From NCBI GenBank assembly GCA_001516055.1, contig LOEZ01000095.1, positions 1 to 35,139 of the forward strand: DNA of 35,139 bases. Direction: 5' to 3'. The notes under the pieces are model-generated. The model saw only the letters and a program-made list of their open reading frames with translations. It was not told where the DNA came from and did no database searches. This document shows positions 1 through 7,710 of the stretch, piece by piece. Both the position numbers and the translations under genes were made by a program. How positions within the stretch are numbered: the stretch's first letter is position 1; each line of letters starts with the position of its first letter. This stretch comes from Gracilibacter sp. BRH_c7a (GTDB taxonomy: Bacteria; Bacillota; Desulfitobacteriia; Desulfitobacteriales; Syntrophobotulaceae).

Positions 1-485
1 GGCATGAACATATAGTTTACATTCACGTTTTGAGATAGAGACACTTCTCCCTCATTACCTGTATTCGAAACTTCCTTTAGATTATTAACGTTAACAAACT
101 GCGTAGGAAATGGACCATAAATATTCCCCTTATTATCTTGCAGCTGAATTGATACAGCTTCAGGTGCTTGCTGCACATAAGGCAGGTAAATCCCTTTCAG
201 GACAATATCTTCTCGAATCGAAAACCCGATTGGTGACATTTCTTCTTTAACCAGAGAATCATCAATCTGATATTTTCCTGTGTATCCTACAACGAGTGAG
301 GCACTGTTGTCGCAAGTTATCTGTTCTGTGTACCAAGTGCCTATTTTGACCAGAACTTTTTCGTACGGTTTAGCAGGTGGAGGTGTCTTCGTATCAGCGA
401 ATACCAGCGTAGGCATAACAGTAAACAAAAGAACAAAAATAATGAGTGTTGTAGCAGCAATCTTTTTCATCAAGCTCTTTTTCAT
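1..485 (-). CDS. Secreted protein of unknown function, C-terminus outside window
   Basis: The reading frame is open from ATG at 485-483 to the window edge (161 codons visible). The N-terminus is a typical Sec signal peptide: basic MKKSLMKK, a hydrophobic core to about residue 28, then a VFA-DT cleavage site after about residue 30. The mature part begins with a short proline-rich stretch (TPPPAKPYEK) and is then hydrophilic and probably beta-rich; I recognise no family. The ATG overlaps the stop of the upstream gene (TGATG), so translation is probably coupled and this is the last visible gene of the six-gene envelope operon. Export is well supported; function is unknown. Confidence 0.7.
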   Translation of the reverse strand, partial: MKKSLMKKIAATTLIIFVLLFTVMPTLVFADTKTPPPAKPYEKVLVKIGTWYTEQITCDNSASLVVGYTGKYQIDDSLVKEEMSPIGFSIREDIVLKGIYLPYVQQAPEAVSIQLQDNKGNIYGPFPTQFVNVNNLKEVSNTGNEGEVSLSQNVNVNYMFM

Positions 486-1039
486 CAGACTCCACCTCCT
501 TGCGTTAAGATTGAACGTAGCAAACTAATACCGCCTTCAAGCATACCAGGTGCTTTCACCAGAATTCGCGCTGATAATGTCCAAGTTAAAGAGAACAAAA
601 AGGATACCCCAGAAGATATCAATGTATTTTTGATTTCTCTTTTATTGACAATCTTTCCAATTTCAATGGCTGCAGCCGTACCGACAGCCATAATTCCTGC
701 TGAGATGAAGCCGATGGTCATAGACCATTTCAGAATAAAAGTAGCTATGATTACCATAACAGCAAAAGGGATTAAGAATAACATCCCGTTGTCTACTGCA
801 TAGTAGATAACTTTTTTTCCTTTTTCTCTTTTTAGTTTCGAGTTAGAAGCACCCAGAAAGCCCCTCAGGAACTTCTTGAAGAGCCATCCTAACAACATAC
901 CTACCACTATTCCAAAACCAATACTATATGGATTCAAAGGATCAAGCGGATTATAGAAAGCAGTAACCCCAAAGGCGATAAAACACAAGTTACGAAGTAG
1001 CCCTCGCCAAGCACTGCCGGAATACAAGTTTTCGTCCAT
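485..1039 (-). CDS. Multi-pass membrane protein of unknown function (184 aa)
   Basis: I chose ATG at 1039 because AGGAGG lies 8 bases upstream; a GTG at 1048 overlaps that ribosome site and is unlikely. The protein has about five hydrophobic segments (roughly residues 12-30, 38-58, 88-106, 110-130 and 145-165), separated by short basic loops such as KKFLRGFLGASNSKLKREKGKK. No catalytic motif is visible and I do not recognise the family. It sits 12 bases after the Yip1-like gene and overlaps the next gene by one base, so it is firmly part of the operon. The role is probably structural or regulatory in the envelope, by context only. Confidence 0.75.
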   Translation of the reverse strand: MDENLYSGSAWRGLLRNLCFIAFGVTAFYNPLDPLNPYSIGFGIVVGMLLGWLFKKFLRGFLGASNSKLKREKGKKVIYYAVDNGMLFLIPFAVMVIIATFILKWSMTIGFISAGIMAVGTAAAIEIGKIVNKREIKNTLISSGVSFLFSLTWTLSARILVKAPGMLEGGISLLRSILTQGGGV

Positions 1040-1051
1040 CTTTTTCACCTC

Positions 1052-1606
1052 CTATATTTGCCCGAATAATGACCAGGAAAGAAGAACGACTGCACCTACA
1101 ACCGTGGCGATAGGAATACTGATTTTGTTATTTCCCTCTGTCATCTCTCGGATTGCGAGAATCATCGGACCAGTTGCCCATAAAACACCAGTCACCCCAA
1201 AAGCAACTGAGGTCTTCCAAGCGAAGACTATGGAGAAAATCAGTCCCAAAATTCCATATACCAAAGCACCGCTATAACTTAGACAGAAGGATGAAACAGA
1301 CCATTTTATATCCTTATCGTTTTTGGCCAGTTTCAAAATAACCCAGACTAAGCCACCGACTAAGGGGATGAAAATCACCCCATAAAGCACTCCGGAAAAA
1401 CCGGATAATACAACAAACCCTAACCCCTTCTGTCCGGTCTTATAAAGGTCTAATCCGGTTTGCAGAAAGAACATCCCGAACGCTAAGCCCGACACCGCTA
1501 GAGAAAGAAACCACGGAAAACCAGAGACTGCAGTCTTCAGTGCCGCGGCTGGACTAATCATCATGGAAATAATAGTTCTGAAAATTGGGGAGTTCGTTTT
1601 TCTCAT
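1052..1606 (-). CDS. Yip1-domain-like membrane protein (184 aa)
   Basis: ATG at 1606 is preferred: GAGGT lies 7 bases upstream, whereas the GTG at 1615 is inside the ribosome site. The protein has about five membrane segments and begins with a short cytosolic stretch ending ISPAAALK before the first segment. That layout, and the GALVYGILGLIFSI segment, resemble the Yip1 family (Pfam PF04893), which is common in uncharacterised Firmicutes membrane operons; bacterial members have no established reaction. The neighbours are a PH-like membrane protein upstream (10-base gap) and another multi-TM protein downstream. The family call is by pattern only and moderately sure. Confidence 0.6.
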   Translation of the reverse strand: MRKTNSPIFRTIISMMISPAAALKTAVSGFPWFLSLAVSGLAFGMFFLQTGLDLYKTGQKGLGFVVLSGFSGVLYGVIFIPLVGGLVWVILKLAKNDKDIKWSVSSFCLSYSGALVYGILGLIFSIVFAWKTSVAFGVTGVLWATGPMILAIREMTEGNNKISIPIATVVGAVVLLSWSLFGQI

Positions 1607-1616
1607 CTCTACCACC

Positions 1617-2237
1617 TCACTTATTTTTTTTGTTCGATAACTTCAGGAGGTTTCTTTTAATCATTTTCTCTACCTCGCCATAGTTTTGCTCCGTACAGAA
1701 TAAGGCAATCTTTTCCGTCAACCCCCCTCTGACCACAATGGTATGACGTAAAGGATCGTATTTTACTTTTCTAATATTGTTCCAACGAAGGAATACATCT
1801 TGCTTAGATTGTGCAAGAAGCCCCGCCCCTGCAGCACTAGGCTTTCGAGATAGAATTCCTATAATAACAGTTAAGATATTAATTATCCTATTACGTTTGG
1901 CTTGTCGCTTCTGTGTGTAGTTTTGGATACCACTCTCGTTAATCACAAAGGCTGCTGCATATTTCCAGCCATATACCAACCGGATAAAAATGAAAGTCAA
2001 AATAAAGAGGATACCTATTAGACATAAAGCAAAGAATATATCTCTATGAAATCCCTTTAGTCCTCCAAGCACGACTAGCACAACCACAAGAATCCCAAAA
2101 GGAATTCCAATGGCTATTCCTAAATCTCTTAATATAACCTTGTTGGAAAAGATAGGAACATCTATAGCCCATTCAATCGAATTCTTCGAATTATCTTCTT
2201 TTCCCCGACTCTTCTTCATCTCTTTCATCTCATTCAT
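1617..2237 (-). CDS. Membrane-anchored PH-like (YcxB-type) domain protein (206 aa)
   Basis: A charged N-terminal tail (residues 1-25) is followed by two close membrane segments (about 35-58 and 66-90). A cytosolic domain of about 110 residues then begins AAAFVINESGIQNYT and contains FLRWNNIRKVKYD and HTIVVRGG. This two-TM hairpin plus a small beta domain with a W-x-x-I-x-x-V/I strand is the layout of bacterial PH-like proteins such as the YcxB-like family; the match is by eye. The C-terminus is lysine-rich. Several in-frame ATG codons lie within the first seven codons and the ribosome site is weak (TGGGGTAG), so the exact start is uncertain. It is the third gene of the operon. Confidence 0.6.
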   Translation of the reverse strand: MNEMKEMKKSRGKEDNSKNSIEWAIDVPIFSNKVILRDLGIAIGIPFGILVVVLVVLGGLKGFHRDIFFALCLIGILFILTFIFIRLVYGWKYAAAFVINESGIQNYTQKRQAKRNRIINILTVIIGILSRKPSAAGAGLLAQSKQDVFLRWNNIRKVKYDPLRHTIVVRGGLTEKIALFCTEQNYGEVEKMIKRNLLKLSNKKNK

Positions 2238-2246
2238 CTACCCCAT

Positions 2247-2807
2247 TTACTTCAGCAAAGGACATTTGCAGCGGAAACAATACTCATCAGTAATTTCATT
2301 GATTGAGGAGCAGGCTGTACAAAACAAGAATGTATCCTTGGATTTATCGTACTTTTCATATAATCCCAAACCCTTATGATGACGCACCTTATCCCCGATT
2401 TTGTAGTAATTGTAGACCGTAGCATCATTCTCAGTGCTATGCGTATATACTTTTCCGTTATCATCTCGCCTTACGGCGTACTCATAATCAGTATAGGTAG
2501 TATAGCTGTCCGAATTATTATCAAACCTTCGTCGATCATAAATCTGCTTATCTACCACCACTCCGTCCCAGGTAGAGTCTCGACTTTTACTAATGACCTG
2601 GAAAAAGGCTATGGCTACAAACATTCCACCAATTCCTAGTCCATAAAAGAACGAATACGGCATCTCCATTTCTCCACTGATTTCCCCATAGACAGGAAAA
2701 GCTATCACCGCAATCACAGCAATAATACCTGAGAATATTAGGGACCAACTCCTTGAATTTTTTCTATATTTATCAAAGGCTGGATCATCAATCTCGGGAG
2801 AATACAT
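2247..2807 (-). CDS. DUF3592-like membrane protein with C-terminal zinc ribbon (186 aa)
   Basis: ATG at 2807 follows GAGGAGG by 8 bases; the GTG at 2816 lies inside that site. Two membrane segments (about residues 21-43 and 54-74) are followed by a hydrophilic beta-rich domain (WDGVVVDKQIYDRR ... TYTDYEYAVRRDDNGKVYTH ... YKIGDKVRHH). Its pattern of variable linker, Y-x-Y-x-V strand and GDKV-R-H is like DUF3592 domains. The last 30 residues hold two CxxC pairs (FCTAC and CFRCKC), a zinc-ribbon fold. The pairing suggests a membrane protein with a metal-stabilised cytosolic tail. Function is unknown. It is the second gene of the operon, 32 bases after the LemA-like gene. Confidence 0.65.
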   Translation of the reverse strand: MYSPEIDDPAFDKYRKNSRSWSLIFSGIIAVIAVIAFPVYGEISGEMEMPYSFFYGLGIGGMFVAIAFFQVISKSRDSTWDGVVVDKQIYDRRRFDNNSDSYTTYTDYEYAVRRDDNGKVYTHSTENDATVYNYYKIGDKVRHHKGLGLYEKYDKSKDTFLFCTACSSINEITDEYCFRCKCPLLK

Positions 2808-2839
2808 AGTTCTCACCTCCTCATAGATTTTCTACACGT

Positions 2840-3124
2840 CTAATCGACCTCACTAGGTTGTTGATACCCGGGCAATTCATGCACTCCAAGAATCATACTC
2901 GCCAATCTATTGGGAAATCTTCTTAGGTATTGGTTGTATTCTGTAACTGCTTGATTATACAATTGGATTTGAGCGTCAATTATCTCTGGAGTATTATCAC
3001 TAATCTCCTCCCAATACTCTTCTGCCTTTAATTTCCTGTTTGTCATCTTGTTGTAAAAACCGACAAGCCATCCTGCAATGATAACGATCAATACAAAAAG
3101 ACTTCCTACAATGACTTGTGGCAT
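2840..3124 (-). CDS. Shortened LemA-like membrane protein (94 aa)
   Basis: ATG at 3124 follows a strong GGAGGT site. The N-terminus is one membrane helix followed by FYNKMTNRKLKAEEYWEEI. This resembles the start of LemA proteins (Pfam PF04011), where a helix is followed by YNxLVxLRNxVxxAWxxID. The C-terminal half, YNQAVTEYNQYLRRFPNRLA followed by MILGVHELPGYQQP, matches the LemA C-terminus (YNxAVxxYNxxxxxFPxxxxA). The usual protein is about 180-200 aa, so roughly 90 residues of the central helical bundle are missing, with no frameshift or stop at the join. It is first in the operon. LemA function is not established; an envelope role is inferred. Confidence 0.65.
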   Translation of the reverse strand: MPQVIVGSLFVLIVIIAGWLVGFYNKMTNRKLKAEEYWEEISDNTPEIIDAQIQLYNQAVTEYNQYLRRFPNRLASMILGVHELPGYQQPSEVD

Positions 3125-3217
3125 ATTTTACCTCCTTCTTTCAGCTTCCCCGCTTACCATCGGCAGCTTCAAATGACAATCTTGCTTGAGCATAACTCGA
3201 ATAGTGAACTTCCTGAA

Positions 3218-3283
3218 CACACAAAAGGGGTAGTTTTTTTATAAAATAGCCCACACAAAATGGGTAGTATCTCTTACCACCCA
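3218..3283 (-). promoter_or_regulatory. Repeated ACTACCC boxes upstream of the LemA-like operon
   Basis: Two 17-base direct repeats with one mismatch lie at 3218-3234 and 3252-3268 (plus strand CACACAAAAkGGGTAGT). The second is also the left arm of an inverted repeat at 3261-3283 (TGGGTAGT, 7-base gap, ACCACCCA; one mismatch). The array starts about 94 bases upstream of the first gene of the envelope operon and just downstream of the terminator of the LuxR-type regulator gene. It could be the operator of that regulator. No convincing -35/-10 pair was found, so the exact promoter is not called. Confidence 0.4.
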
Positions 3284-3298
3284 TAATTACCTCTTAAT

Positions 3299-3326
3299 AA
3301 AAAAACCTGTGGCTTAATACCACAGG
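3299..3326 (-). terminator. Rho-independent terminator of the LuxR-type gene
   Basis: On the minus strand a perfect 7-bp stem, CCTGTGG and CCACAGG, encloses a 7-base loop and is followed directly by seven T. It begins 18 bases past the end of the regulator gene that ends at 3345. Confidence 0.9.
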
Positions 3327-3344
3327 CATCCCTAGTTTATGAAC

Positions 3345-4772
3345 TTATCTTTTATCGTCCGAAAACATCCTAATCAGTTCCATTTTATTGTTTATGTGCA
3401 ATTTTTGGTAAATATTCTTGATATGGAACTTCATCGTGTTTTCGCTAATATGCAACTTTCCTGATATTCCTTTATAGGTATACCCACGAAGCAGCAACTG
3501 CACAACTTCCTTTTCTTTTTCTGTCAGTTGCTTATCCAGCTCAGATTCTGCAAAAGTTTTTTGCTGCTCACTTTCATCCCTAGAATCAAGGTGATTTAGA
3601 AAAACGTGATTCCTTAGTACTTTAGTAAGTAGGGTATTTAAAATAGGTAACATAATTAGGACAATAAATATAACAATCAGAGCTATCACTGAGATAGTAA
3701 TATAATCATTATCAATCACAATGAACCTCTTGGCGATAATACCACCAAGAAAAATTCCCATAACATTCATGGAAAGTCCTACCCCAAATATCTGAGCAGG
3801 CATTTTAGAATAATCCAGAAAACCTCCTAAAACACTCCACCAGAATAAATCGAAAACCCCAAAAGCTCCTAACATTAAGGTATCAATAATCAAATAGCTA
3901 ACAAATGAGCTATCAAGCCTCATAAAGGCAATGAAGGCTAGGCCTACCATAGCCAAGGCTATATAGAGGATATATGATTGGTTAAATTTCCTAGGTAGAT
4001 TTCTTAGGATTACAAGTGCTAGGATATAAGGCATTGCCCAGTAATAATTTGTCAATGGTGCTAAATATTCAAAGGCTGGACTCACTACTCTATACATCAA
4101 ACCCGAGTTGATTGTTATTATTAAAATAAATATATACAAGAATAATAGTGGTTTAAGTATTGAAGAGCTAACTGAATTTTGTTCTACTGATTTAATAGCT
4201 TTGGAAACCCTATCAATTGGGTGATCATCTAACCTAAATACCAGTAGCAATGCAGCAATCAGTAGGACGATTGAAGTCCCTAGTGCTATAAAAGCAGTAG
4301 TAATGGTTGTCAGTACACTGAGAAAAATCATAAGGATGTTCGAATAAATGATTACATCAGCAGCTGTTTTGAAACGATCTTTAAATTCAGAATAAGCCTT
4401 ATAATAAAATCCCCAGCTTGCAATGAGTAGTCCAGCGAAGAACGAGATATTAACAATGGCTAAATACCAGAGCATAGAAAAAGGAAGGAAGAAGATAAGG
4501 CTTCCAGCAATGCAGACGACTAAAGAAATAATCATAGTGACTTTAGCAGAATCTTGTCTTTTAACGAAAAAACCACAAATAAATAGACCAAGAAAATTAG
4601 CAAATATGGCAAGTATAAAGAGTAATTCCTTATCAACACCAGAATTATTGATACGAGCATATAAAATCTGTCCCTCAAACGGAACAGACAAAAGCCAAGC
4701 AGAAAAAAGAGTAAAGCTTATAATAGACAGTCTCTTCTGACGTAGTCCAATTCCGAGCAATAATTTTGTCAT
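3345..4772 (-). CDS. Membrane-bound LuxR-type one-component regulator (12 TM + HTH, 475 aa)
   Basis: Residues 1 to about 395 form about twelve hydrophobic segments in a major-facilitator-like arrangement. After a charged linker (LDSRDESEQQKTFAESELDKQL) the C-terminus is a LuxR/FixJ-type helix-turn-helix of about 60 residues, with LTEKEKEVVQLLLRGYTYKG, the recognition-helix region ISENTMKFHIKNIYQKL, and NNKMELIRMF. No receiver domain is present, so the membrane part is the likely sensor and the protein probably binds DNA from the membrane. Such MFS-LuxR fusions occur in Eggerthellales and Desulfitobacterium-like Clostridia, usually next to the genes they control. The next gene downstream is the LemA-like operon, with repeated boxes in between; the target is inferred. 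Confidence 0.85.
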   Translation of the reverse strand: MTKLLLGIGLRQKRLSIISFTLFSAWLLSVPFEGQILYARINNSGVDKELLFILAIFANFLGLFICGFFVKRQDSAKVTMIISLVVCIAGSLIFFLPFSMLWYLAIVNISFFAGLLIASWGFYYKAYSEFKDRFKTAADVIIYSNILMIFLSVLTTITTAFIALGTSIVLLIAALLLVFRLDDHPIDRVSKAIKSVEQNSVSSSILKPLLFLYIFILIITINSGLMYRVVSPAFEYLAPLTNYYWAMPYILALVILRNLPRKFNQSYILYIALAMVGLAFIAFMRLDSSFVSYLIIDTLMLGAFGVFDLFWWSVLGGFLDYSKMPAQIFGVGLSMNVMGIFLGGIIAKRFIVIDNDYITISVIALIVIFIVLIMLPILNTLLTKVLRNHVFLNHLDSRDESEQQKTFAESELDKQLTEKEKEVVQLLLRGYTYKGISGKLHISENTMKFHIKNIYQKLHINNKMELIRMFSDDKR

Positions 4773-4972
4773 CCCAAAGAATTACCTCTTTTTCAATATA
4801 CATAGTACAGCATGGAATATTTTATGATATATTACTTAGAATTAGAAAGAGCTCTTATTAATTTAAGAATTCTGCTTTTTCTTACTATTTCCTTCTATGT
4901 TAATCCAAAAGGAATGAAATTCAATTAAGATTATGTTAAATTATATATAAACAATTTTTGGAGGATAAACTA

Positions 4973-5419
4973 ATGAAACTCGTCGTATATCTAGCTGGTG
5001 AGATCCATAGTGAGTGGCGGAAAGAGCTAAAAGAAAAGGCACTGGCTAATCAACTACCGATAGACTTTGTAGGCCCTATGGAAAACCATGAATACTCTGA
5101 CAAAATCGGAGATATAATTCTTGGAACACAGACTGATAACCTTCACAGTGACGAAACAGCTTCACGCATTAACAATTTAAGGACTCAAATGTTACTTGGG
5201 AAAGCCGATTTAGTTATCGCACTTTTCGGGGAGAAATATAGGCAGTGGAATACCGCCATGGATGCCAGTGCTGCAATTTCTCAAGGTAAACCCTTGATTC
5301 TTATAAGACCTGAAGAATTACATCACCCACTAAAGGAACTCTCCCAGAAAGCAAATGTAACCGTAGAAACCGTGGAACAAGCAGTACAAGTCTTATCCTA
5401 TATTTTTGAGACAGAGTAA
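4973..5419 (+). CDS. ytoQ: YtoQ family protein (148 aa)
   Basis: The sequence begins MKLVVYLAGEIHSEWR and contains DFVGPMENHEYSDKIGDIIL and RTQMLLGKADLVIALFGEKY, the hallmarks of the YtoQ family, distantly related to nucleoside 2-deoxyribosyltransferase-like Rossmann proteins. The ATG at 4973 is preferred because GGAGG lies 8 bases upstream; a TTG at 4958 runs through the ribosome site. The resulting 148 aa is the usual length of the family. It is a single gene, divergent from the LuxR-type gene and convergent with the chemoreceptor gene. The biochemical role of YtoQ is not established. Confidence 0.85.
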   Translation: MKLVVYLAGEIHSEWRKELKEKALANQLPIDFVGPMENHEYSDKIGDIILGTQTDNLHSDETASRINNLRTQMLLGKADLVIALFGEKYRQWNTAMDASAAISQGKPLILIRPEELHHPLKELSQKANVTVETVEQAVQVLSYIFETE

Positions 5420-5468
5420 AACCTCTAGTGCACTATTTTTTAACAACAATACATCATTCCTACTCATT

Positions 5469-5500
5469 AAAAAGAGCCGTCATTCTAGACGGCTCTTTTT
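5469..5500. terminator. Bidirectional terminator between ytoQ and the chemoreceptor gene
   Basis: GAGCCGTC, a 6-base loop, and GACGGCTC form a perfect 8-bp GC-rich stem with A5 before and T5 after, extending it to 13 bp. It works in both orientations and lies 50 bases after ytoQ and 18 bases after the convergent chemoreceptor gene. Confidence 0.92.
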
Positions 5501-5518
5501 AATTGCATGATAGTAACC

Positions 5519-7522
5519 TTACAGCTTAAATTTATTGGTCATACCATTAAGATTTTCAACCATTTTAGCTAGATTCATTGAAGCCTCGTTAACTTTAACC
5601 ATTGATTGACTTGTATGATCTGTTCCTTGAGCTATCCCTTGAACCCCTGATGAGCTTTGGGTAATACTGTTGGTTACCTCTTCAATAGACAAGGCTACCT
5701 GAGATACAATCTCATTAACCTGTAATCCACTATTGGCAGCTTCGTTAGTAAGAATATAAAAGCCTAAGGCGTCTTCCTTGTAATTATTGGCGGTAATAAG
5801 GAAAGACTTATAATCCTGATCCACATCATTACTCATAAAATGAAGAAGTTCATTCGTATCGGCAGTTAATCCATTAATTGCTGCTTGGACCTCCTGGGTT
5901 AAGCTTTGAATATTGGTCACTGTCTTGGAAGACTCTTCGGCTAGCTTACGGACTTCTTCAGCCACTACAGCAAAACCTCTACCTTGTTCTCCAGCTCGAG
6001 CAGCCTCTATGGCAGCATTTAATGCTAACAGATTGGTCTGGGAGGCAATATCTGAAATCATATCTGCCATATGGGAGATTTCATTTATTATTTTGGATTT
6101 TTCAACGGCATCCTTCAATCTTCCTTCTAAAATACCCAGCTTATTCTGAGCTACTTCTTGCTTATGAACCACTTCCTGGTAAACTGTTTGGGCTCTTTCT
6201 TCTATTTTCTTAGCTCTTTTATTACCAGATTGCATTTCTTGATTTAAGGAATCGACAGAACTCCTCATCTCCTCACTAGAAGCATTTATTTCCTGGGCGG
6301 AAGCCGAGACCTGCTCCATGGTAGCCGCAATTTCCTCAGTAGAGGCAGAAATCTCTTCCATAGTGCTAGCGGAGTTTTGACTTATTTCAGTAAGGCTGTC
6401 ACTAGATCTAGCAACCTCCTTTGCTAAACCAGAGATACCACCTATCAATTGTCTGAAGTTTATAATCAGGGTGTCATAGGATTTTGCCAGGTAACCGAAC
6501 TCATCTTCACGTTGCAGGTGTTTTTGAGGAACTTCTACGCTTAAATCTCCCTTGGCTAATTCATGGGTAAGAGAAGCAACATCTTTTAAGGGACGGGTTA
6601 AGCCTCTTCCAACAAAAACCATAACGACAGCACCTAAGACAATCAATATAGCTGATGCAATTAAAAATACATTCCTTAGCTTATAGACATTAGCCATAAT
6701 CTCTTTTTCCAGAGCAGAAACGTTTATAGACCAAGTAGTTCCAGGTATAGGAGCGTAACCCATATACTTGATGTCTCCTTTAAATAGATATTTACCATTA
6801 CCCGTATTACCCGCCATCATCTCTCTATCAAGTGCTGCTACCTCGGCTAAAGAGGGATCATTCGCCAGATTCTCATTATTGTTGGTTCTGTTCAACACCA
6901 AATCACGGTTTTTATGGGCAATGACTGTTCCTTCCTTGTCTAAGATTACTGCACTGCCGGTCTCCCCGAAATTAATCTCATCCGTCATTACACTTAGATT
7001 AAGGCCATCCCGGATAATTGCCAGTACACCGACAATTTGATTATTATTGATAATAGGTGTGGCATAGGTAATTATTATAGTACTATCCACTTTACTGACC
7101 AAGGGGTCTGAAACTATATTATTTCCTTTCATTGCCTCGATGAAATAATTCCTATCACTTATATTTATCTCTGCCCCGTTAGTTAATCTAGCATTACCGA
7201 AAGTATCTGCTACTATTACAACAATCTGTTCACCCTGTTCATCTTCTAAATATAAAGCAGCCTCTTTTTCCTCCCAGCTGCTATTCATATCCTGGATTAC
7301 ATCTATCTCGGCCAAAGTTGTCAACACATTAAGTTGAGCGTCTAAATCCTTTCTAATAATCAATGCACCGTTAGAAGCTAATTCCAGTAAGGATTTATTC
7401 ACTTCTCCTTTTACAGAATTTGCAGCAAAGTAGTATCCAACGGAACCTAACAGACCACATACTGAGAACAATATTAAACAGATTATTATTATCAATTTCG
7501 TAGAAAAACTTTTGGATTTCAT
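5519..7522 (-). CDS. Methyl-accepting chemotaxis protein with Cache sensor domain (667 aa)
   Basis: ATG at 7522 is chosen: AAGGGGG lies about 8 bases upstream, and the protein then begins [19 protein letters not shown], a basic start plus TM1. A longer start at 7573 has no such site. An extracellular double-Cache-like domain follows (about residues 35-280, with [13 protein letters not shown] and [22 protein letters not shown]). Then come TM2 (about 283-305), a HAMP domain with [20 protein letters not shown], and a long cytoplasmic signalling coiled coil whose tip reads [20 protein letters not shown]. The RxxWY signature of the amino-acid-binding dCache_1AA class is not seen, so the ligand is unknown. 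It lies downstream of a response regulator and kinase in the same orientation. Confidence 0.92.
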   Translation of the reverse strand: MKSKSFSTKLIIIICLILFSVCGLLGSVGYYFAANSVKGEVNKSLLELASNGALIIRKDLDAQLNVLTTLAEIDVIQDMNSSWEEKEAALYLEDEQGEQIVVIVADTFGNARLTNGAEINISDRNYFIEAMKGNNIVSDPLVSKVDSTIIITYATPIINNNQIVGVLAIIRDGLNLSVMTDEINFGETGSAVILDKEGTVIAHKNRDLVLNRTNNNENLANDPSLAEVAALDREMMAGNTGNGKYLFKGDIKYMGYAPIPGTTWSINVSALEKEIMANVYKLRNVFLIASAILIVLGAVVMVFVGRGLTRPLKDVASLTHELAKGDLSVEVPQKHLQREDEFGYLAKSYDTLIINFRQLIGGISGLAKEVARSSDSLTEISQNSASTMEEISASTEEIAATMEQVSASAQEINASSEEMRSSVDSLNQEMQSGNKRAKKIEERAQTVYQEVVHKQEVAQNKLGILEGRLKDAVEKSKIINEISHMADMISDIASQTNLLALNAAIEAARAGEQGRGFAVVAEEVRKLAEESSKTVTNIQSLTQEVQAAINGLTADTNELLHFMSNDVDQDYKSFLITANNYKEDALGFYILTNEAANSGLQVNEIVSQVALSIEEVTNSITQSSSGVQGIAQGTDHTSQSMVKVNEASMNLAKMVENLNGMTNKFKL

Positions 7523-7639
7523 GACATTTCCCCCTTTCTTAGTTTTTTTATTGAATATTTCGAATTCATTCACATTACTTTAAAGTATAAAAGAGTGATG
7601 TTCTAATTTACATTAGCTGAATTGCCTAAAAATTTGTCG

Positions 7640-7678
7640 AAAAACACAGAATAGTTATCTCTTAGAGATAACTTTCTG
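7640..7678 (-). terminator. Stem-loop after the response-regulator gene, likely terminator
   Basis: A 21-base palindrome at 7653-7673 has perfect 10-bp arms (AGTTATCTCT and AGAGATAACT) around one base. It extends by CAGAA/TTCTG across a single bulged base. On the minus strand it is followed by TGTGTTTTTC and lies 32 bases past the regulator gene end. It also lies about 120 bases upstream of the chemoreceptor start, so an operator role cannot be excluded. Confidence 0.65.
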
Positions 7679-7710
7679 GACAGTACGAGTATTTAATTAC
7701 GCTTTTCTGT

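Noticed and set aside
4847-4856. Palindrome AAGAGCTCTT in the ytoQ/LuxR divergent gap
   Set aside because: Ten bases, AT-rich surroundings, no repeat of the motif; likely chance.
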